A stretch of 64,000 bases of DNA from Xanthomonas floridensis (lineage in GTDB: Bacteria > Pseudomonadota > Gammaproteobacteria > Xanthomonadales > Xanthomonadaceae). The notes under the pieces are model-generated. The model was given only the letters and a program-made list of their open reading frames with translations. It searched no databases and was not told the origin of the DNA. The DNA is taken from contig NZ_LXNG01000019.1 in the NCBI RefSeq assembly GCF_001642575.1, forward strand, positions 44,667-108,666. The letters are read 5' to 3'. The translations under genes were made by a program, and so were the position numbers. Below are positions 43,506 to 53,572 of the stretch, piece after piece; the first letter of the stretch is position 1; each line of letters starts with the position of its first letter.

Positions 43506-46500
43506 GACGAGGTCTGTTCCTTGGGGAGCGGGGCATAGAAGGAAACGAACCCCGGATGGCGGTAGCCCGCCTGATACAGCCACCCGAGTTGTTGCATGAC
43601 TACCGCCTGCCGCCCCAGATGGATCTGCGCGCGGATCCAGGGGTCGAGCAGAGCCTTGTTATGGCTCGCGCCGGCATCTGTGCCGAGCACTGCCAACGCA
43701 CGTTCCCAGCATTGGCGCGCTGGCCCCGTCTGGCCGGCCGCGGCATGTTGCTCTCCCTGCCACACCAGCGCGTGCGCAAGGGTGGTCGGTCCCAGCGGAT
43801 CCTGCGGCCGGGCGCGATGCAGGGCCTCCAGCCGGGCGACGCTGGCCTGCAATGCCAACGCACGCGCGGCCGATGCGGCCGGCTGCAGATACGCCAGACG
43901 CAGGGCGATCACCGCATCCAGCCATTGCCATTCCGGTAAGGCCTGGCCCTGCTGCAGCAACGGTGCCAGGCGCTGCCGAGCCTGTTGCAATGCACGTTGT
44001 CCCTGCGCGGGCCGTCCATCCAGTGCCGCCACCCAACCGATCTGCGCATAGGCATGGGCCAGATCGCGCTGCCATTGCAGGTTGTCCGGTTGCAGGCTGA
44101 CCAGCGGTTGCAGGATCGCCACCGTGGCCTGCGCATCGGCTTGGGCCTGGACGGTTTGACCACGTGCCAGCGCCAGGTTGGAGGCGAGCAACAACGAGGC
44201 GGCCAGCCGCCGTCTCCACGTGTCGGCATCCGGCGTGGCTGCCACCAGCGTACGCAGCATTGCGATCTGCTCGCGGTACCCGGCTTCGGCATCCGCCAGC
44301 AGGCCTTGGGTCTCTTGGGCGGAGCTGCGCCATGACAGGCCATTGATCAACTCATAGCGCACGCTGGTGTCATCCGGTGCGGCGGCCAGCACCTGTTGCT
44401 TGAGCGCGATCGAGCGGGTGAACAGGGGAATGGCGCTGGCCGCATCGCCCTGGTTCTGTGCCAGCGAACCGAGATTGGTCAGCGCGTAGGACAGTTCCCG
44501 CTGCCAGCGTGGGTCGTGCGGCACGGTGCGCTGCAAGTCTTCGGCGATGGCCAGGTAGCGCGACCAGTGCTCGCGCGCCACTGCCGGCTGCTTGCGTTGA
44601 TACGCAAGATACCCGCGCCAGTAGGCGGCCTGCCCCGTTTCTGCCCGCGCTTCCAGCAAGTCCGGAGCATGCTGCGCCGCCTGCCCGGCGATAACCGCGG
44701 CACGGACGAATGCCGCCTGTGCCTGATCGAGCTTGCCTTGGTTCATCAATACCTCGCCCGTGGTGCGCAAGGCACGAGCGTGGTTGACCAATTCGGTCGG
44801 CTGCATACCGACACTGGGCAGATCCTCCAGATACCGCAGCGAGCGGCTGCCCACGCTGTCGAGCAGCTTGAGGTTGCCCACCGTGCGCAACTGCTCGGCC
44901 AGGTCGCCCAGCATGTAGCCCACCAGCTGCTGCGCCTGGTCGCGGCGTTCTTCTGCCACCTGCTGCGCCTGGCGTGCTTGCCAACCGAGCAGCAGCGAGG
45001 CGCTGGCCAGCACCACCAGCAAGCCGGCGGCGGCGGCATACAGGCCGCGCCGACGCTGCTGGGAGCGCTCGCAGGCACGCAGGAACGCCAGTTCCGATGC
45101 GTCCAGATCCTGGGGCATGCGCCGCGCGGCTTCGCGCGCTTCGCTCAGCGGGCGCCCGCTGTTGAGCAGGTGATCGCTGCGCCGGCCCTCGGCTGCCCAG
45201 CGCTGTGCGGCCAGTTGCAGCCGCTTGCGCGCCTGCAGCAGGCGGCGGTTTTCGTGGATCCACTCGGCTGCGCGCGGCCATTGCCGCAGCAGCGCTTCGT
45301 GCGCCACCGCGAAGCCCGGTTCGCCGGCCACCAGCTCGCTGACGAACAGGCGCGCCTGCACGAAGGCATCCACCAGCGTGCGCGCCGCGCTGGCATCGGG
45401 CAGCGCCGACCACAGCGCACGCCGCGCGGTCACCGCATCGCTGTCGGGGTGGATCACGCTCAGCAGTGTCAGTACCTGGCCCAAGGCGGCCTGCGCACTG
45501 GCCGGCAATGCGCCGAAGGTGCGTTCGGCGTGATGCGCGAGTGCACCCTCCAGCCCGCCCAGGGCGCGGTAGGCCGCGAAGGTCAGCAGGCCGTCGTCGC
45601 TGCGTTGCGCATGCAGCGCATGCAGCAGGTGCTGCAGCAACGGCAAGGCATCGGGCTGGCGCGCGGTGGCATCGCGCAGCACATCGTCCAGATGGCTGGC
45701 GCTGTCGCGCTCCTGTTCGAAGCGCAACCCCGCCATGGCAGCGGGCACGCGGATGATCTGGCCAATCTCGCCATCGCGCGGCGGCAGCAGGTCCACATGC
45801 CCATCGCCGCGTTTGAGTTCCACGATCTCCGGTACCGCATCGATCAGGCGCGGGTAGAAGTCGCTGCGCGCCAGCATCAGCACCGCCACCTGCGCGCTGC
45901 CGCACAAGGCCTGCAATGCCGCCGCCAGCGCGGCGCGATCGGCATCGGTGATGCCCGGCGTGGCCACCATCGCCTCGGCATGGTCGATCACCAGCAGCAG
46001 ATGCCGCTGCGCTGCTGCGCCTTCGCGGGGCGGTGCGGCGTGGCGCATCGCTTCGGCAATGGCCGCATGCAGCGGCGCAGGGCGCTGCAACCAGCCAATG
46101 AGCAGCGCCATCTGTGCCGGCGAGAACACCGCGCGCTGGCCCGGCGCCCAGTCCCCCAATGCCCGCGCCAGGGTCTCCAGCACATCGCCGCCACGGCATT
46201 GCGCCAGGTTGCAATACGCCACCGCCAGCGCTTGCAGCCCGTCCAGCCCGCCCGGTTGGGTCAGCAGCGGCACCACGCCAGCGCGCAGCAACGAGGTCTT
46301 GCCGCAGCCGCTGGCGCCACTGATCAGCACCAGTCCGCGCTGGCTGTGCAATTGCGCACGCAGCGCTGCCGCCACCTGCGCAATGGCGTGGCTGCGGCCA
46401 AAGAACACCTGCGCATGCGCCGGGTCGAATGCCTGCAGGCCCACATACGGGCTGCCGTGGCTCCAGGTCTGCGTGCCCAGTACTGCGCCGCGGTAGTCCT

Positions 46501-46852
46501 CGGGAAACACCACTTTCGGCAGCAGCCGATACCCGCGCTTGCGGATGGTTTCGATAACGCGCGGCTGGCGGCTGTCGTCGCCGAGCTTGCGGCGCAGCTG
46601 GGCGATGGTCTTGTGCACCGGGTTGTCGCCGTAGAAGCTGCCGTGCCAGACCTCGATCAGCAACTGCTCGGCACTGACCACCTCGCCGGCGCGTTCGGCC
46701 AGCGCGATCAGCACCTCCATCATGCGCGGCTCCAGCGCGATGGCCTGGCCGTCGTCGATCACCAGCAGCCGTTCCGGTTCCACCAGCACTGCGCCCAGGC
46801 GGAAGCGTGGCACCGAGCCAAGTTGCGTGACACGCTCGCTACGAAGGGACAT
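43502..46852 (-). CDS. Transmembrane winged-helix / STAND NTPase / TPR regulator
   Basis: 1116 residues from ATG 46852. Residues 15-115 form an OmpR/CadC-type winged helix (PRMMEVLIALAERAGEVVSA, NPVHKTIAQLRRKLGDD, IRKRGYRLLPKV). Residues about 130-590 form a STAND-type NTPase: VFFGRSHAIAQVAAALR, Walker A GASGCGKT at 179-186, LLLVIDHAEAMVATPG as Walker B-like, and DGLLTFAAYRALGGLEGALA. One membrane helix is at about 600-622 (GLYAAAAGLLVVLASASLLL). The C-terminal 480 residues are TPR-like helical repeats, presumably periplasmic. It would sense a signal outside, and control DNA binding by nucleotide switching. The downstream gene overlaps it. Confidence 0.85.
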   Translation of the reverse strand: MSLRSERVTQLGSVPRFRLGAVLVEPERLLVIDDGQAIALEPRMMEVLIALAERAGEVVSAEQLLIEVWHGSFYGDNPVHKTIAQLRRKLGDDSRQPRVIETIRKRGYRLLPKVVFPEDYRGAVLGTQTWSHGSPYVGLQAFDPAHAQVFFGRSHAIAQVAAALRAQLHSQRGLVLISGASGCGKTSLLRAGVVPLLTQPGGLDGLQALAVAYCNLAQCRGGDVLETLARALGDWAPGQRAVFSPAQMALLIGWLQRPAPLHAAIAEAMRHAAPPREGAAAQRHLLLVIDHAEAMVATPGITDADRAALAAALQALCGSAQVAVLMLARSDFYPRLIDAVPEIVELKRGDGHVDLLPPRDGEIGQIIRVPAAMAGLRFEQERDSASHLDDVLRDATARQPDALPLLQHLLHALHAQRSDDGLLTFAAYRALGGLEGALAHHAERTFGALPASAQAALGQVLTLLSVIHPDSDAVTARRALWSALPDASAARTLVDAFVQARLFVSELVAGEPGFAVAHEALLRQWPRAAEWIHENRRLLQARKRLQLAAQRWAAEGRRSDHLLNSGRPLSEAREAARRMPQDLDASELAFLRACERSQQRRRGLYAAAAGLLVVLASASLLLGWQARQAQQVAEERRDQAQQLVGYMLGDLAEQLRTVGNLKLLDSVGSRSLRYLEDLPSVGMQPTELVNHARALRTTGEVLMNQGKLDQAQAAFVRAAVIAGQAAQHAPDLLEARAETGQAAYWRGYLAYQRKQPAVAREHWSRYLAIAEDLQRTVPHDPRWQRELSYALTNLGSLAQNQGDAASAIPLFTRSIALKQQVLAAAPDDTSVRYELINGLSWRSSAQETQGLLADAEAGYREQIAMLRTLVAATPDADTWRRRLAASLLLASNLALARGQTVQAQADAQATVAILQPLVSLQPDNLQWQRDLAHAYAQIGWVAALDGRPAQGQRALQQARQRLAPLLQQGQALPEWQWLDAVIALRLAYLQPAASAARALALQASVARLEALHRARPQDPLGPTTLAHALVWQGEQHAAAGQTGPARQCWERALAVLGTDAGASHNKALLDPWIRAQIHLGRQAVVMQQLGWLYQAGYRHPGFVSFYAPLPKEQTSS

Positions 46853-47124
46853 GCACTCGGACACCGGTCGCACAGCTGGAAGGGGCCTTGACGATCGCCA
46901 ACAGGCGCGGCCAGGCACGGCACGGCAGGGACGGAAACGTAGCATAGCCGGCACGGGCGGACTTCGATTGCGGTCGCTGTTCGTGGCGGCCTGGGCCGGC
47001 GATGGTGCGGTGGCCGATGGCCGTCACGCGTGTCCATACAGCAGCGTGTGTTGCGCATCAGGCTGTTTCGCATGCGCCACACGCACTAAGATGCCGCCAG
47101 CATCTTGCTGACCAGGAGTCCACG

Positions 47125-48333
47125 TTGATCATCCATCCCAAAGTGCGCGGTTTCATCTGCACCACCACGCATCCGCTTGGTTGCGAGCGCAATGTGCTCG
47201 AACAGATCGCCGCCACCCGCGCGCGCGGCGTGCGCAACGACGGCCCGAAGAAGGTGCTGGTGATCGGCGCATCCAGCGGCTACGGCCTGGCCTCGCGCAT
47301 CACCGCCGCGTTCGGCTTCGGTGCCGATACGCTGGGCGTGTTCTTCGAAAAACCCGGTAGCCCCAGCAAGGCCGGCACCGCCGGCTGGTACAACTCGGCC
47401 GCGTTCGACAAGCACGCCAAGGCCGCGGGCCTGTACAGCAAGTCGATCAATGGCGATGCGTTCTCCGACGCCGCGCGCGAGAAGGTGATCGAGCTGATCA
47501 AGACCGAGATGGGCGGCCAGGTGGACCTGGTGGTGTATTCGCTGGCCTCGCCGGTGCGCAAGCTGCCGGGCACCGGTGAAGTGAAGCGCTCGGCGCTCAA
47601 GCCGATCGGCAACACCTACACCGCCACCGCCATCGACACCAACAAGGACACCATCATCCAGGCCTCGATCGAGCCGGCCAGCGCGCAGGAGATCGACGAC
47701 ACCGTCACCGTGATGGGCGGGCAGGACTGGGAGCTGTGGATCGACGCGCTGGAAGGCGCCGGCGTGCTCGCTGACGGCGCACGCAGCGTGGCCTTCAGCT
47801 ATATCGGCACCGAAATCACCTGGCCGATCTACTGGCACGGCGCGCTCGGCAAGGCCAAGGTGGACCTGGACCACACCGCGCAGCGCTTGAATGCGCGCCT
47901 GGCCAAGCGCGGCGGCAGCGCCAATGTGGCGGTGCTCAAGTCGGTGGTCACCCAGGCCAGCGCGGCCATCCCGGTGATGCCGCTGTACATCTCCATGGTC
48001 TACAAGATCATGAAGGAAAAGGGCTTGCACGAAGGCACCATCGACCAGTTGGACCGCCTGTTCCGCGAGCGCCTGTATCGCCAGGACGGCCAGCCTGCCG
48101 AGGTGGACGACGAAAATCGCCTGCGCCTGGACGACTGGGAACTGCGCGACGACGTGCAGGACGCCTGCAAGGCGTTGTGGCCGCAGGTCACCACCGAAAA
48201 CCTGTTCCAGCTCACCGATTACGCCGGCTATAAGCACGAGTTCCTCAAGCTATTCGGCTTCGAGCGCGACGATGTGGATTACGACGCCGATGTGGATCCG
48301 GACGTGAGGTTCGACTGCATCGAGTTGGGGTGA
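47125..48333 (+). CDS. fabV: FabV, NADH-dependent enoyl-ACP/trans-2-enoyl-CoA reductase
   Basis: 402 residues. TTG 47125 is chosen because AGGAG lies 6 nt upstream and the product then begins like other FabV proteins ([20 protein letters not shown]). The NADH site is [20 protein letters not shown]. The catalytic Tyr-x8-Lys reads [11 protein letters not shown], with Tyr236 and Lys245, the same numbers reported for the Xanthomonas oryzae enzyme. It reduces trans-2-enoyl-ACP in the last step of fatty-acid elongation and is naturally triclosan resistant. The gene stands alone. An in-frame extension to 47002 is not conserved. Confidence 0.95.
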   Translation: MIIHPKVRGFICTTTHPLGCERNVLEQIAATRARGVRNDGPKKVLVIGASSGYGLASRITAAFGFGADTLGVFFEKPGSPSKAGTAGWYNSAAFDKHAKAAGLYSKSINGDAFSDAAREKVIELIKTEMGGQVDLVVYSLASPVRKLPGTGEVKRSALKPIGNTYTATAIDTNKDTIIQASIEPASAQEIDDTVTVMGGQDWELWIDALEGAGVLADGARSVAFSYIGTEITWPIYWHGALGKAKVDLDHTAQRLNARLAKRGGSANVAVLKSVVTQASAAIPVMPLYISMVYKIMKEKGLHEGTIDQLDRLFRERLYRQDGQPAEVDDENRLRLDDWELRDDVQDACKALWPQVTTENLFQLTDYAGYKHEFLKLFGFERDDVDYDADVDPDVRFDCIELG

Positions 48334-48773
48334 TGAATCGGGGATCGAGAATGGGGAATCGCAAGAGCGTGGTGCCCTGATTGTTTGAACTTCCGTGCGC
48401 ATAGCGCGATAAAGAACGGCCGGCAGTGATGTCGGCTGTTTTTTATAGGAGCGGGCAGTGGTGGTTGGCTCCGCGCGCGATGCGTCATCGACGCGCTGAT
48501 ACGACGCGCTGCTGCAGTGTTTGCGTTGCGGCGTCCGATGAGTTGATCGACGAGTCCTGTAACGCCGTCATTTGGTCAATGCGACGGATGGCGCAACGTC
48601 GAGCGGCCGCACCTTCATCCGCCCTTCGGGCACCTTCTCCCGACGGGAGAAGGATCGGTCCCGGTGCTATCCGTAATCTCAAGCGCGGCATGCCTACAGT
48701 GTGGGCGCGCACCCCGACGCCGCAACGCCGCCGCTCCCAATCCCTGACGACAACTCCCCAATCCCGGCACCCA
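48334..48773. other. Intergenic region with heptamer run and REP-type repeat
   Basis: 440 bp. It has a short GGGAATC-type run at about 48335-48361 and a CTTCATCCGCCCTTCGGGCACC plus CTCCCGACGGGAG hairpin at about 48611-48653, the same family as at 20215-20364. No gene is supported. The promoter of the small membrane protein should be in its last 100 bp. Confidence 0.6.
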
Positions 48774-49061
48774 ATGGACAAACTGATCGCCCATCTCGTC
48801 CTGGCCGTTCTCGTCAGCATCGTCTGCGCCATGCTGATGCGCCTTATCCGCGGGCATGGCGCACTGAAAGCCATCGCCAATCTTGCGATCACTACCGCCG
48901 TGGTGTGCGCTGCGGTGATGCAGGACGGCACGGCGCCGCCCTGGCAGGACGCCCTGCTGATTGCGGTGTTTTTCAGTCTCCCGGCCTCGGTGTGCGTGGT
49001 CACGCTCAGCGCGGTGATCAAGTGGATCACCGGACGCCGCCGGACCCGCAGCCCCGTCTGA
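48774..49061 (+). CDS. Small membrane protein
   Basis: 95 residues from ATG 48774 (MDKLIAHLVLAVLVSIVCAM). Three helices are likely: the N-terminal one, LKAIANLAITTAVVCAAVMQ, and LLIAVFFSLPASVCVVTLSA. A basic C-terminus (KWITGRRRTRSPV) would stay in the cytoplasm. No family recognised. The start ATG is the only good one before the first helix. Confidence 0.7.
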   Translation: MDKLIAHLVLAVLVSIVCAMLMRLIRGHGALKAIANLAITTAVVCAAVMQDGTAPPWQDALLIAVFFSLPASVCVVTLSAVIKWITGRRRTRSPV

Positions 49062-49474
49062 AGCGGCTGCTCACCCGCGCAACACCGCAGCACTGCCGTG
49101 CAACCACCCCGGCCCGTCCCAGGGTCGCAGCGCACTCGCAACGCCATGGCACCCACCTGAAACAAGCAGCACCCGCCCAACGACAGCCACAAGCACGCGC
49201 AGCACTGCACCAAACCACTTCAGGTGCTCAAACCACCACGCATCGCCTCAAACCGCCAGAACCGCGACTTTGCGATTCCCGATTCCCGGAAAGTCGGCAC
49301 ACGGCAGGTGCCCAAGCCTCCAAACGTCATACACGCAAAAAACCCGCGCAACAAAACGCACAAGCAAGCGCACACCGGAACAACCGCTCCATGTGCGCCC
49401 GCCACACAACATCATCAGAGCCCCAGAAAACTGCTTTTACGATTCCCCAATCCCGATTCCCGATTCCCGTAGCG
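49062..49474. other. Intergenic region, nothing coding
   Basis: 413 bp rich in C and A (AAAACCC, ACGC, CACAA types) between convergent genes. Short GATTCCC heptamer runs are at 49261-49285 and 49441-49469. No gene or strong hairpin is supported. Confidence 0.55.
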
Positions 49475-50497
49475 TCAGCGCCGCACATCAAACCGCGCAT
49501 CCCCCACGCAGGCCTGCACATCGGCCACCGACAGCGGATTGAAATCGCCGGGAATCGAGTGCTTCAGGCAGCCGGCCGCCAGGCCGAAGCGCACCGTGTC
49601 GTCCAGCGACCAGCCTTCGATCAGGCCGTGCAGCACGCCGGCGGCAAACGCGTCGCCGCCGCCGATGCGGTCGATGATCGGCGTGAGTTCTTCGCTGGGC
49701 GCGCGCGCCACCGCACCACTGCGCGGCACCAGCAGTGCGCCCAGGCTGTGGTGGTCCACGTTGTGCGCCACGCGCTGCGTGCACGCCATCAGCTGCAGCT
49801 GCGGGAATGCGGCAAACGCCTGCTGTGCGGCCGCTTCCACGCGCGCCTCCAGCGTGTCCTGCGGGAACTCGCCGCCCAGCACCACGCCGATATCGCGGTA
49901 GTCGGCAAACACCACATCGGCGCAGTCGAACAGCTGGTGCAGGATGCCGCGCGCATCGCCCTGCCAGCGTTGCCATAGCTTGGGCCGGTAGTTGCCGTCG
50001 AACGACACCTTGACCCCGGCCGCACGCGCGGCGCGGGCGGCGGCCAGCGTGGCCTGCGCCACATCGGCGCCCAACGCCGGGCTCACTCCGGACAGATGCA
50101 GCCATTGCGCGCCCTCGAGCAGGGCCGGCCAGTCGTAGGCATCGGCCGGGGCCAGCGCAAACGCCGAGTCGGCGCGGTCGTAGACCACTTCGCTGGGGCG
50201 GTGGATCGCGCCGGTGGTCAGGAAATACAGCCCCATGCGGCCATCCACCCGCCGCACCTGCCGCGTGTCCACGTCATGGCGGCGCAACTCGCCCAGCACG
50301 GCGGCGCCCAGCGGGTTGTCGGCGACGGTGCTGACCATGGCCACGTCGTGGCCGAAATGCGCCAGCGATACGCCGACATTGGCCTCGGCCCCACCGCAAT
50401 GCACGTCCAGTCGCGGCTGCTGCAACAGCAGTTCGTGACCGGGCGCCCCCAGGCGCAACAACAACTCTCCAAAACACAGGATGCGGGCTCGACTCAT
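49475..50497 (-). CDS. kdgK: PfkB-family sugar kinase, probable 2-dehydro-3-deoxygluconokinase
   Basis: 340 residues from ATG 50497. PfkB motifs are intact: ARILCFGELLLRLGAPGHEL, the GGAEANVGVSLAHFG sugar-binding loop, and the ATP-site GGGDAFAAGVLHGLIEG. The sequence DRADSAFALAPADAYDWPAL follows the KDG kinase pattern. It would phosphorylate 2-keto-3-deoxygluconate, the last product of pectin and galacturonate breakdown, to KDPG for cleavage by KDPG aldolase. It lies divergent to the pectin uptake/degradation genes, which supports the assignment, and shares their upstream operator candidate. Confidence 0.88.
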   Translation of the reverse strand: MSRARILCFGELLLRLGAPGHELLLQQPRLDVHCGGAEANVGVSLAHFGHDVAMVSTVADNPLGAAVLGELRRHDVDTRQVRRVDGRMGLYFLTTGAIHRPSEVVYDRADSAFALAPADAYDWPALLEGAQWLHLSGVSPALGADVAQATLAAARAARAAGVKVSFDGNYRPKLWQRWQGDARGILHQLFDCADVVFADYRDIGVVLGGEFPQDTLEARVEAAAQQAFAAFPQLQLMACTQRVAHNVDHHSLGALLVPRSGAVARAPSEELTPIIDRIGGGDAFAAGVLHGLIEGWSLDDTVRFGLAAGCLKHSIPGDFNPLSVADVQACVGDARFDVRR

Positions 50498-50556
50498 GCG
50501 GCAGTACCTCGGCTGTGTGGTGCGTCACGGTGTGGGGAAACCGCTGCGCGTCAGGA

Positions 50557-50573
50557 TGACCATCGGTGTCATT
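50557..50573. promoter_or_regulatory. Candidate operator copy 1 (kdgK side)
   Basis: TGACCATCGGTGTCATT, about 60 bp upstream of the kdgK ATG. It is an imperfect palindrome (TGAC...GTCA) and differs by one base from a second copy 155 bp away. Confidence 0.5.
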
Positions 50574-50711
50574 CTAGCCGCCGCAAAACCTGGCGGGCCA
50601 GGGGCATGATGCGACCTGGAGTGACCGCTTGCACCCCTTTGGGGCAGATTTGGTGACGTTTTCTGCTGCGCTGCAAGATGTTGAACGACGATTCAGCTGG
50701 TAACGTCGTTT

Positions 50712-50728
50712 TGACCAGCGGTGTCATT
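50712..50728. promoter_or_regulatory. Candidate operator copy 2 (receptor side)
   Basis: TGACCAGCGGTGTCATT, about 54 bp upstream of the first receptor ATG. It matches copy 1 in 16 of 17 positions and lies in the same orientation. Likely the binding site of a pectin- or KDG-responsive repressor, which is not encoded in the window. Confidence 0.5.
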
Positions 50729-50781
50729 GCCGCTCACAACCAGACATTTATGTTGTTCATGGACCCTTGGGAGGGGAGGAC

Positions 50782-53562
50782 ATGCAATTTCGGACCACCA
50801 ACCGGAAGACACCGGTTACCTTGCTGGCATTGTCGATCGGCCTGGCGCTGAGCGGCCATGTCGCCGCACAAGAGGCCGCCCAACCACCTGCCGAGCCTGC
50901 CGTGGACCTGGACACCGTCACGGTGACCGGTTACCGCGCCTCGGTGGAAAAGGCCCTGGACATCAAGCGCGGCGAAGCCGGCGTGGTCGATGCCATTGTC
51001 GCCGAGGACATCGGCAAGTTCCCCGACCTCAACCTGGCCGAGTCGCTGCAGCGCATCCCCGGCGTGGTGATCACCCGTGAGGCCGGCGAAGGCCGCGCCA
51101 TCTCGGTGCGTGGCCTGGGCCCGGAGTTCACCCGCGTGCGCATCAACGGCATGGAAGCGCTCACCACCGTGGGCGCCGGCGACCAGAGCGGCGGCACCAA
51201 CCGCGGCCGTGGCTTCGACTTCAACGTGTTCGCCTCGGACCTGTTCTCGCAGCTGATCGCGCGCAAGACTGCCTCGGCCGATGTGGAAGAAGGCTCGCTC
51301 GGCGCCACCGTCGACCTGCGCACCGCACGTCCGTTCGACTACAACGGCTTCACCTTCGCCGCCAGTGGCCAGGCCGCCTACAACGCGATGGCCGAGAAGG
51401 CCAACCCGCGCGTGGCCGGCTTGATCGCCAACACCTGGGCCGACAACACCTTCGGTGCGTTGCTGTCGGTGGCCTACACCGAGCGCGAAGTGCTGGAAGA
51501 AGGTTCCAACACCGGCCGCTGGGCCAACGGCACCAGCAACGGCGGCTTCAGTGCCGCCTCGCCGTTCGCCGCCGCGCGCTCGGCCGATGTCTACCACCCG
51601 CGTTTCCCGCGCTACACCCAGCAGATCCACGACCAGCAGCGCCTGGGCGTCACCGGCTCGCTGCAGTGGAAACCGTCCGACCGCACCACGCTGTCGCTGG
51701 ACATGCTGTATTCCAAGATCGATGCCAAGCGCGACGAGCACTACATCGAAGCGATCTCCTTCAGCCGCAACCGCGACGGGCTCACCCCGCGCCGCGCGGT
51801 GCGCGACGGCAAGCCCGCCACCATCGTGCGCAATGGCGAGATCCGCAACAACGCGCTGGTCTACGGCGAGTTCGACAACGTCGACATCCGTACCGAAAAC
51901 CGCCACGACGAGTGGAACACCGAGTTCAAGCAGATCAGCTTCGACATGGAGCATCGTTTCAACGATGCCTTCAGCGTCAATGCCCGGGTCGGGACCTCGC
52001 GCTCTGCGCACGAGAACCCGATCCAGACCACCATCATCATGGACAAGTACGACGTCGACGGGTACAGCTACGACTACCGCGGCAACAACCGCGCGCCGGT
52101 GCTGAACTACGGCATCGACCCGACCAATCCCAACGGGTGGGAACTGGCCGAAATCCGCCTGCGTCCGCAGTCGGTGGACAACGACTTCGACACCGGCCAG
52201 ATCGACTTCAACTGGAACATCAGCCCCGGTTTCCGCCTCAAGGGCGGCGTGCTGGCCAAGAACTACACCTTCAGCACCGTCGAACTGCGCCGCGCCAACG
52301 AGCTGGCCGTGCCCACCTTCGCCAACGGCAGCACCATCGTGCCGGCCGACCTGACCGAACAGGCCGGGCTCAAGGGCATCAACGGCAGCCCGTCCAATTG
52401 GGTGGTGCCCAACCTGGATGCGGTGGCCGACCTGTTCGGCATCTACAGCAACAGCGGCACCTTTGCCGTGGCGCCGCGCGTCAACAACAGCCGCAGCGTC
52501 GAGGAAAAGGATCGCGGCGTGTGGTTGATGGGCGAGTTCTCCACCGACCTGGGCTCGATCCCGCTGTCGGGTAACTTCGGCGTGCGTTACGTGCGCACCG
52601 AGCAGGAGTCCACCGGCTATGCGTTGATCAACAACGCACCGGCGCTGACCACTGTCGGCCGCAAATACAACAACACGCTGCCCTCGTTCAATCTGGTCGC
52701 CGAGCTGGCACCGGACCTGCTGCTGCGTCTTGGCGCCGCCAAGGTGATGTCGCGTCCCGGCCTGGGCAGCCTCACCCCCGGCGTCACCGTGGCCGTGGCC
52801 GGCGGCTCGCGTACCGTGGCCGGCGGCAACCCGGACCTGGACCCGATCGAAGCCACCAACGTCGACCTCGGCCTGGAGTGGTACTTCAACGAAGGCGCCA
52901 TGCTCGGTGTCGGCCTGTTCTACAAGGACATCGAAAGCTTCATCCAGACCGCGCGCGAAGTACGCCCGTATTCCAGCAGCGGCCTGCCTGCCGAATTGCT
53001 GGCCGGTACCGGCGCCACCGTCAACGACGACTTCGCCTTCAGCATCCCGCTCAATACGCCGGGCGGCGAATTGAAGGGCGTGGAAGCCAACTACACCCAG
53101 CCCTTCACCTTCCTGCCGGGCAAGTGGGCCAACCTGGGCGTGCAGCTCAACTACACCTGGGTCGATTCGCAGATCCAGTACCTGGCCAGCACTGGCTTGC
53201 CGGTGATGAAGAACGACCTGCTCGGGTTGTCGCGTTCGTCGTGGAATGCAACGCTGTTCTACGAAGGCGACTCCTTCGCAGGGCGCGTGTCGGCCACCAA
53301 CCGCGACGACTACCTCACCCAGGCACCGGGTTCGGAGGCCGGCTTCAACGTCGATGGCGTGCACGGCATGACCGGCACCACCATGATCGACGCCTCGCTG
53401 CGCTACAAGATCAGCAAGCAGCTGGAGTTGAGCCTGGAAGGTATCAACCTGACCAACGAAGCCTCCGACGAGTGGGTGTCCTCGCCGCGCACCGGCCAGT
53501 TGCCGCTGCAATACGGCGAAACCGGCCGCCAGTTCCTGCTGGGTGCCCGCTACAAGTTCTAA
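50782..53562 (+). CDS. Large TonB-dependent receptor for pectin-derived sugars
   Basis: 926 residues from ATG 50782. The signal peptide (PVTLLALSIGLALSGHVAAQ) precedes a TonB-box-like TVTVTGYRASVEKALDIKR. The plug has GKFPDLNLAESLQRIPGVVI, AISVRGLGPEFTRVRINGME and the barrel ends GARYKF. This is the large Xanthomonas/Caulobacter receptor subgroup, in which GYRASxxxAxxxKR and GKFPDxNxAExLQR are typical, and which imports plant glycans. In the pectin operon it would take up oligogalacturonides. No sugar-transport genes follow; the second receptor is 242 bp downstream. A hairpin lies between them. Confidence 0.92.
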   Translation: MQFRTTNRKTPVTLLALSIGLALSGHVAAQEAAQPPAEPAVDLDTVTVTGYRASVEKALDIKRGEAGVVDAIVAEDIGKFPDLNLAESLQRIPGVVITREAGEGRAISVRGLGPEFTRVRINGMEALTTVGAGDQSGGTNRGRGFDFNVFASDLFSQLIARKTASADVEEGSLGATVDLRTARPFDYNGFTFAASGQAAYNAMAEKANPRVAGLIANTWADNTFGALLSVAYTEREVLEEGSNTGRWANGTSNGGFSAASPFAAARSADVYHPRFPRYTQQIHDQQRLGVTGSLQWKPSDRTTLSLDMLYSKIDAKRDEHYIEAISFSRNRDGLTPRRAVRDGKPATIVRNGEIRNNALVYGEFDNVDIRTENRHDEWNTEFKQISFDMEHRFNDAFSVNARVGTSRSAHENPIQTTIIMDKYDVDGYSYDYRGNNRAPVLNYGIDPTNPNGWELAEIRLRPQSVDNDFDTGQIDFNWNISPGFRLKGGVLAKNYTFSTVELRRANELAVPTFANGSTIVPADLTEQAGLKGINGSPSNWVVPNLDAVADLFGIYSNSGTFAVAPRVNNSRSVEEKDRGVWLMGEFSTDLGSIPLSGNFGVRYVRTEQESTGYALINNAPALTTVGRKYNNTLPSFNLVAELAPDLLLRLGAAKVMSRPGLGSLTPGVTVAVAGGSRTVAGGNPDLDPIEATNVDLGLEWYFNEGAMLGVGLFYKDIESFIQTAREVRPYSSSGLPAELLAGTGATVNDDFAFSIPLNTPGGELKGVEANYTQPFTFLPGKWANLGVQLNYTWVDSQIQYLASTGLPVMKNDLLGLSRSSWNATLFYEGDSFAGRVSATNRDDYLTQAPGSEAGFNVDGVHGMTGTTMIDASLRYKISKQLELSLEGINLTNEASDEWVSSPRTGQLPLQYGETGRQFLLGARYKF

Positions 53563-53572
53563 ACGCGTGTCC

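Larger units (their letters stand above)
50498..50781. promoter_or_regulatory. Divergent control region of kdgK and the pectin genes
   Basis: 284 bp between the two starts. It carries two copies of a 17-bp candidate operator (50557-50573 and 50712-50728), each about 60-70 bp from the start codon it should control. The promoter elements of both arms must lie here. The plus-strand side has GAGGGGAGGA, a very strong ribosome site, just before ATG 50782. Confidence 0.6.

Noticed and set aside
44396..46891. Plus-strand frame of 831 codons opposite the STAND regulator
   Set aside because: Antisense shadow with no motif; the minus strand has a winged helix, Walker A and membrane helix in order.
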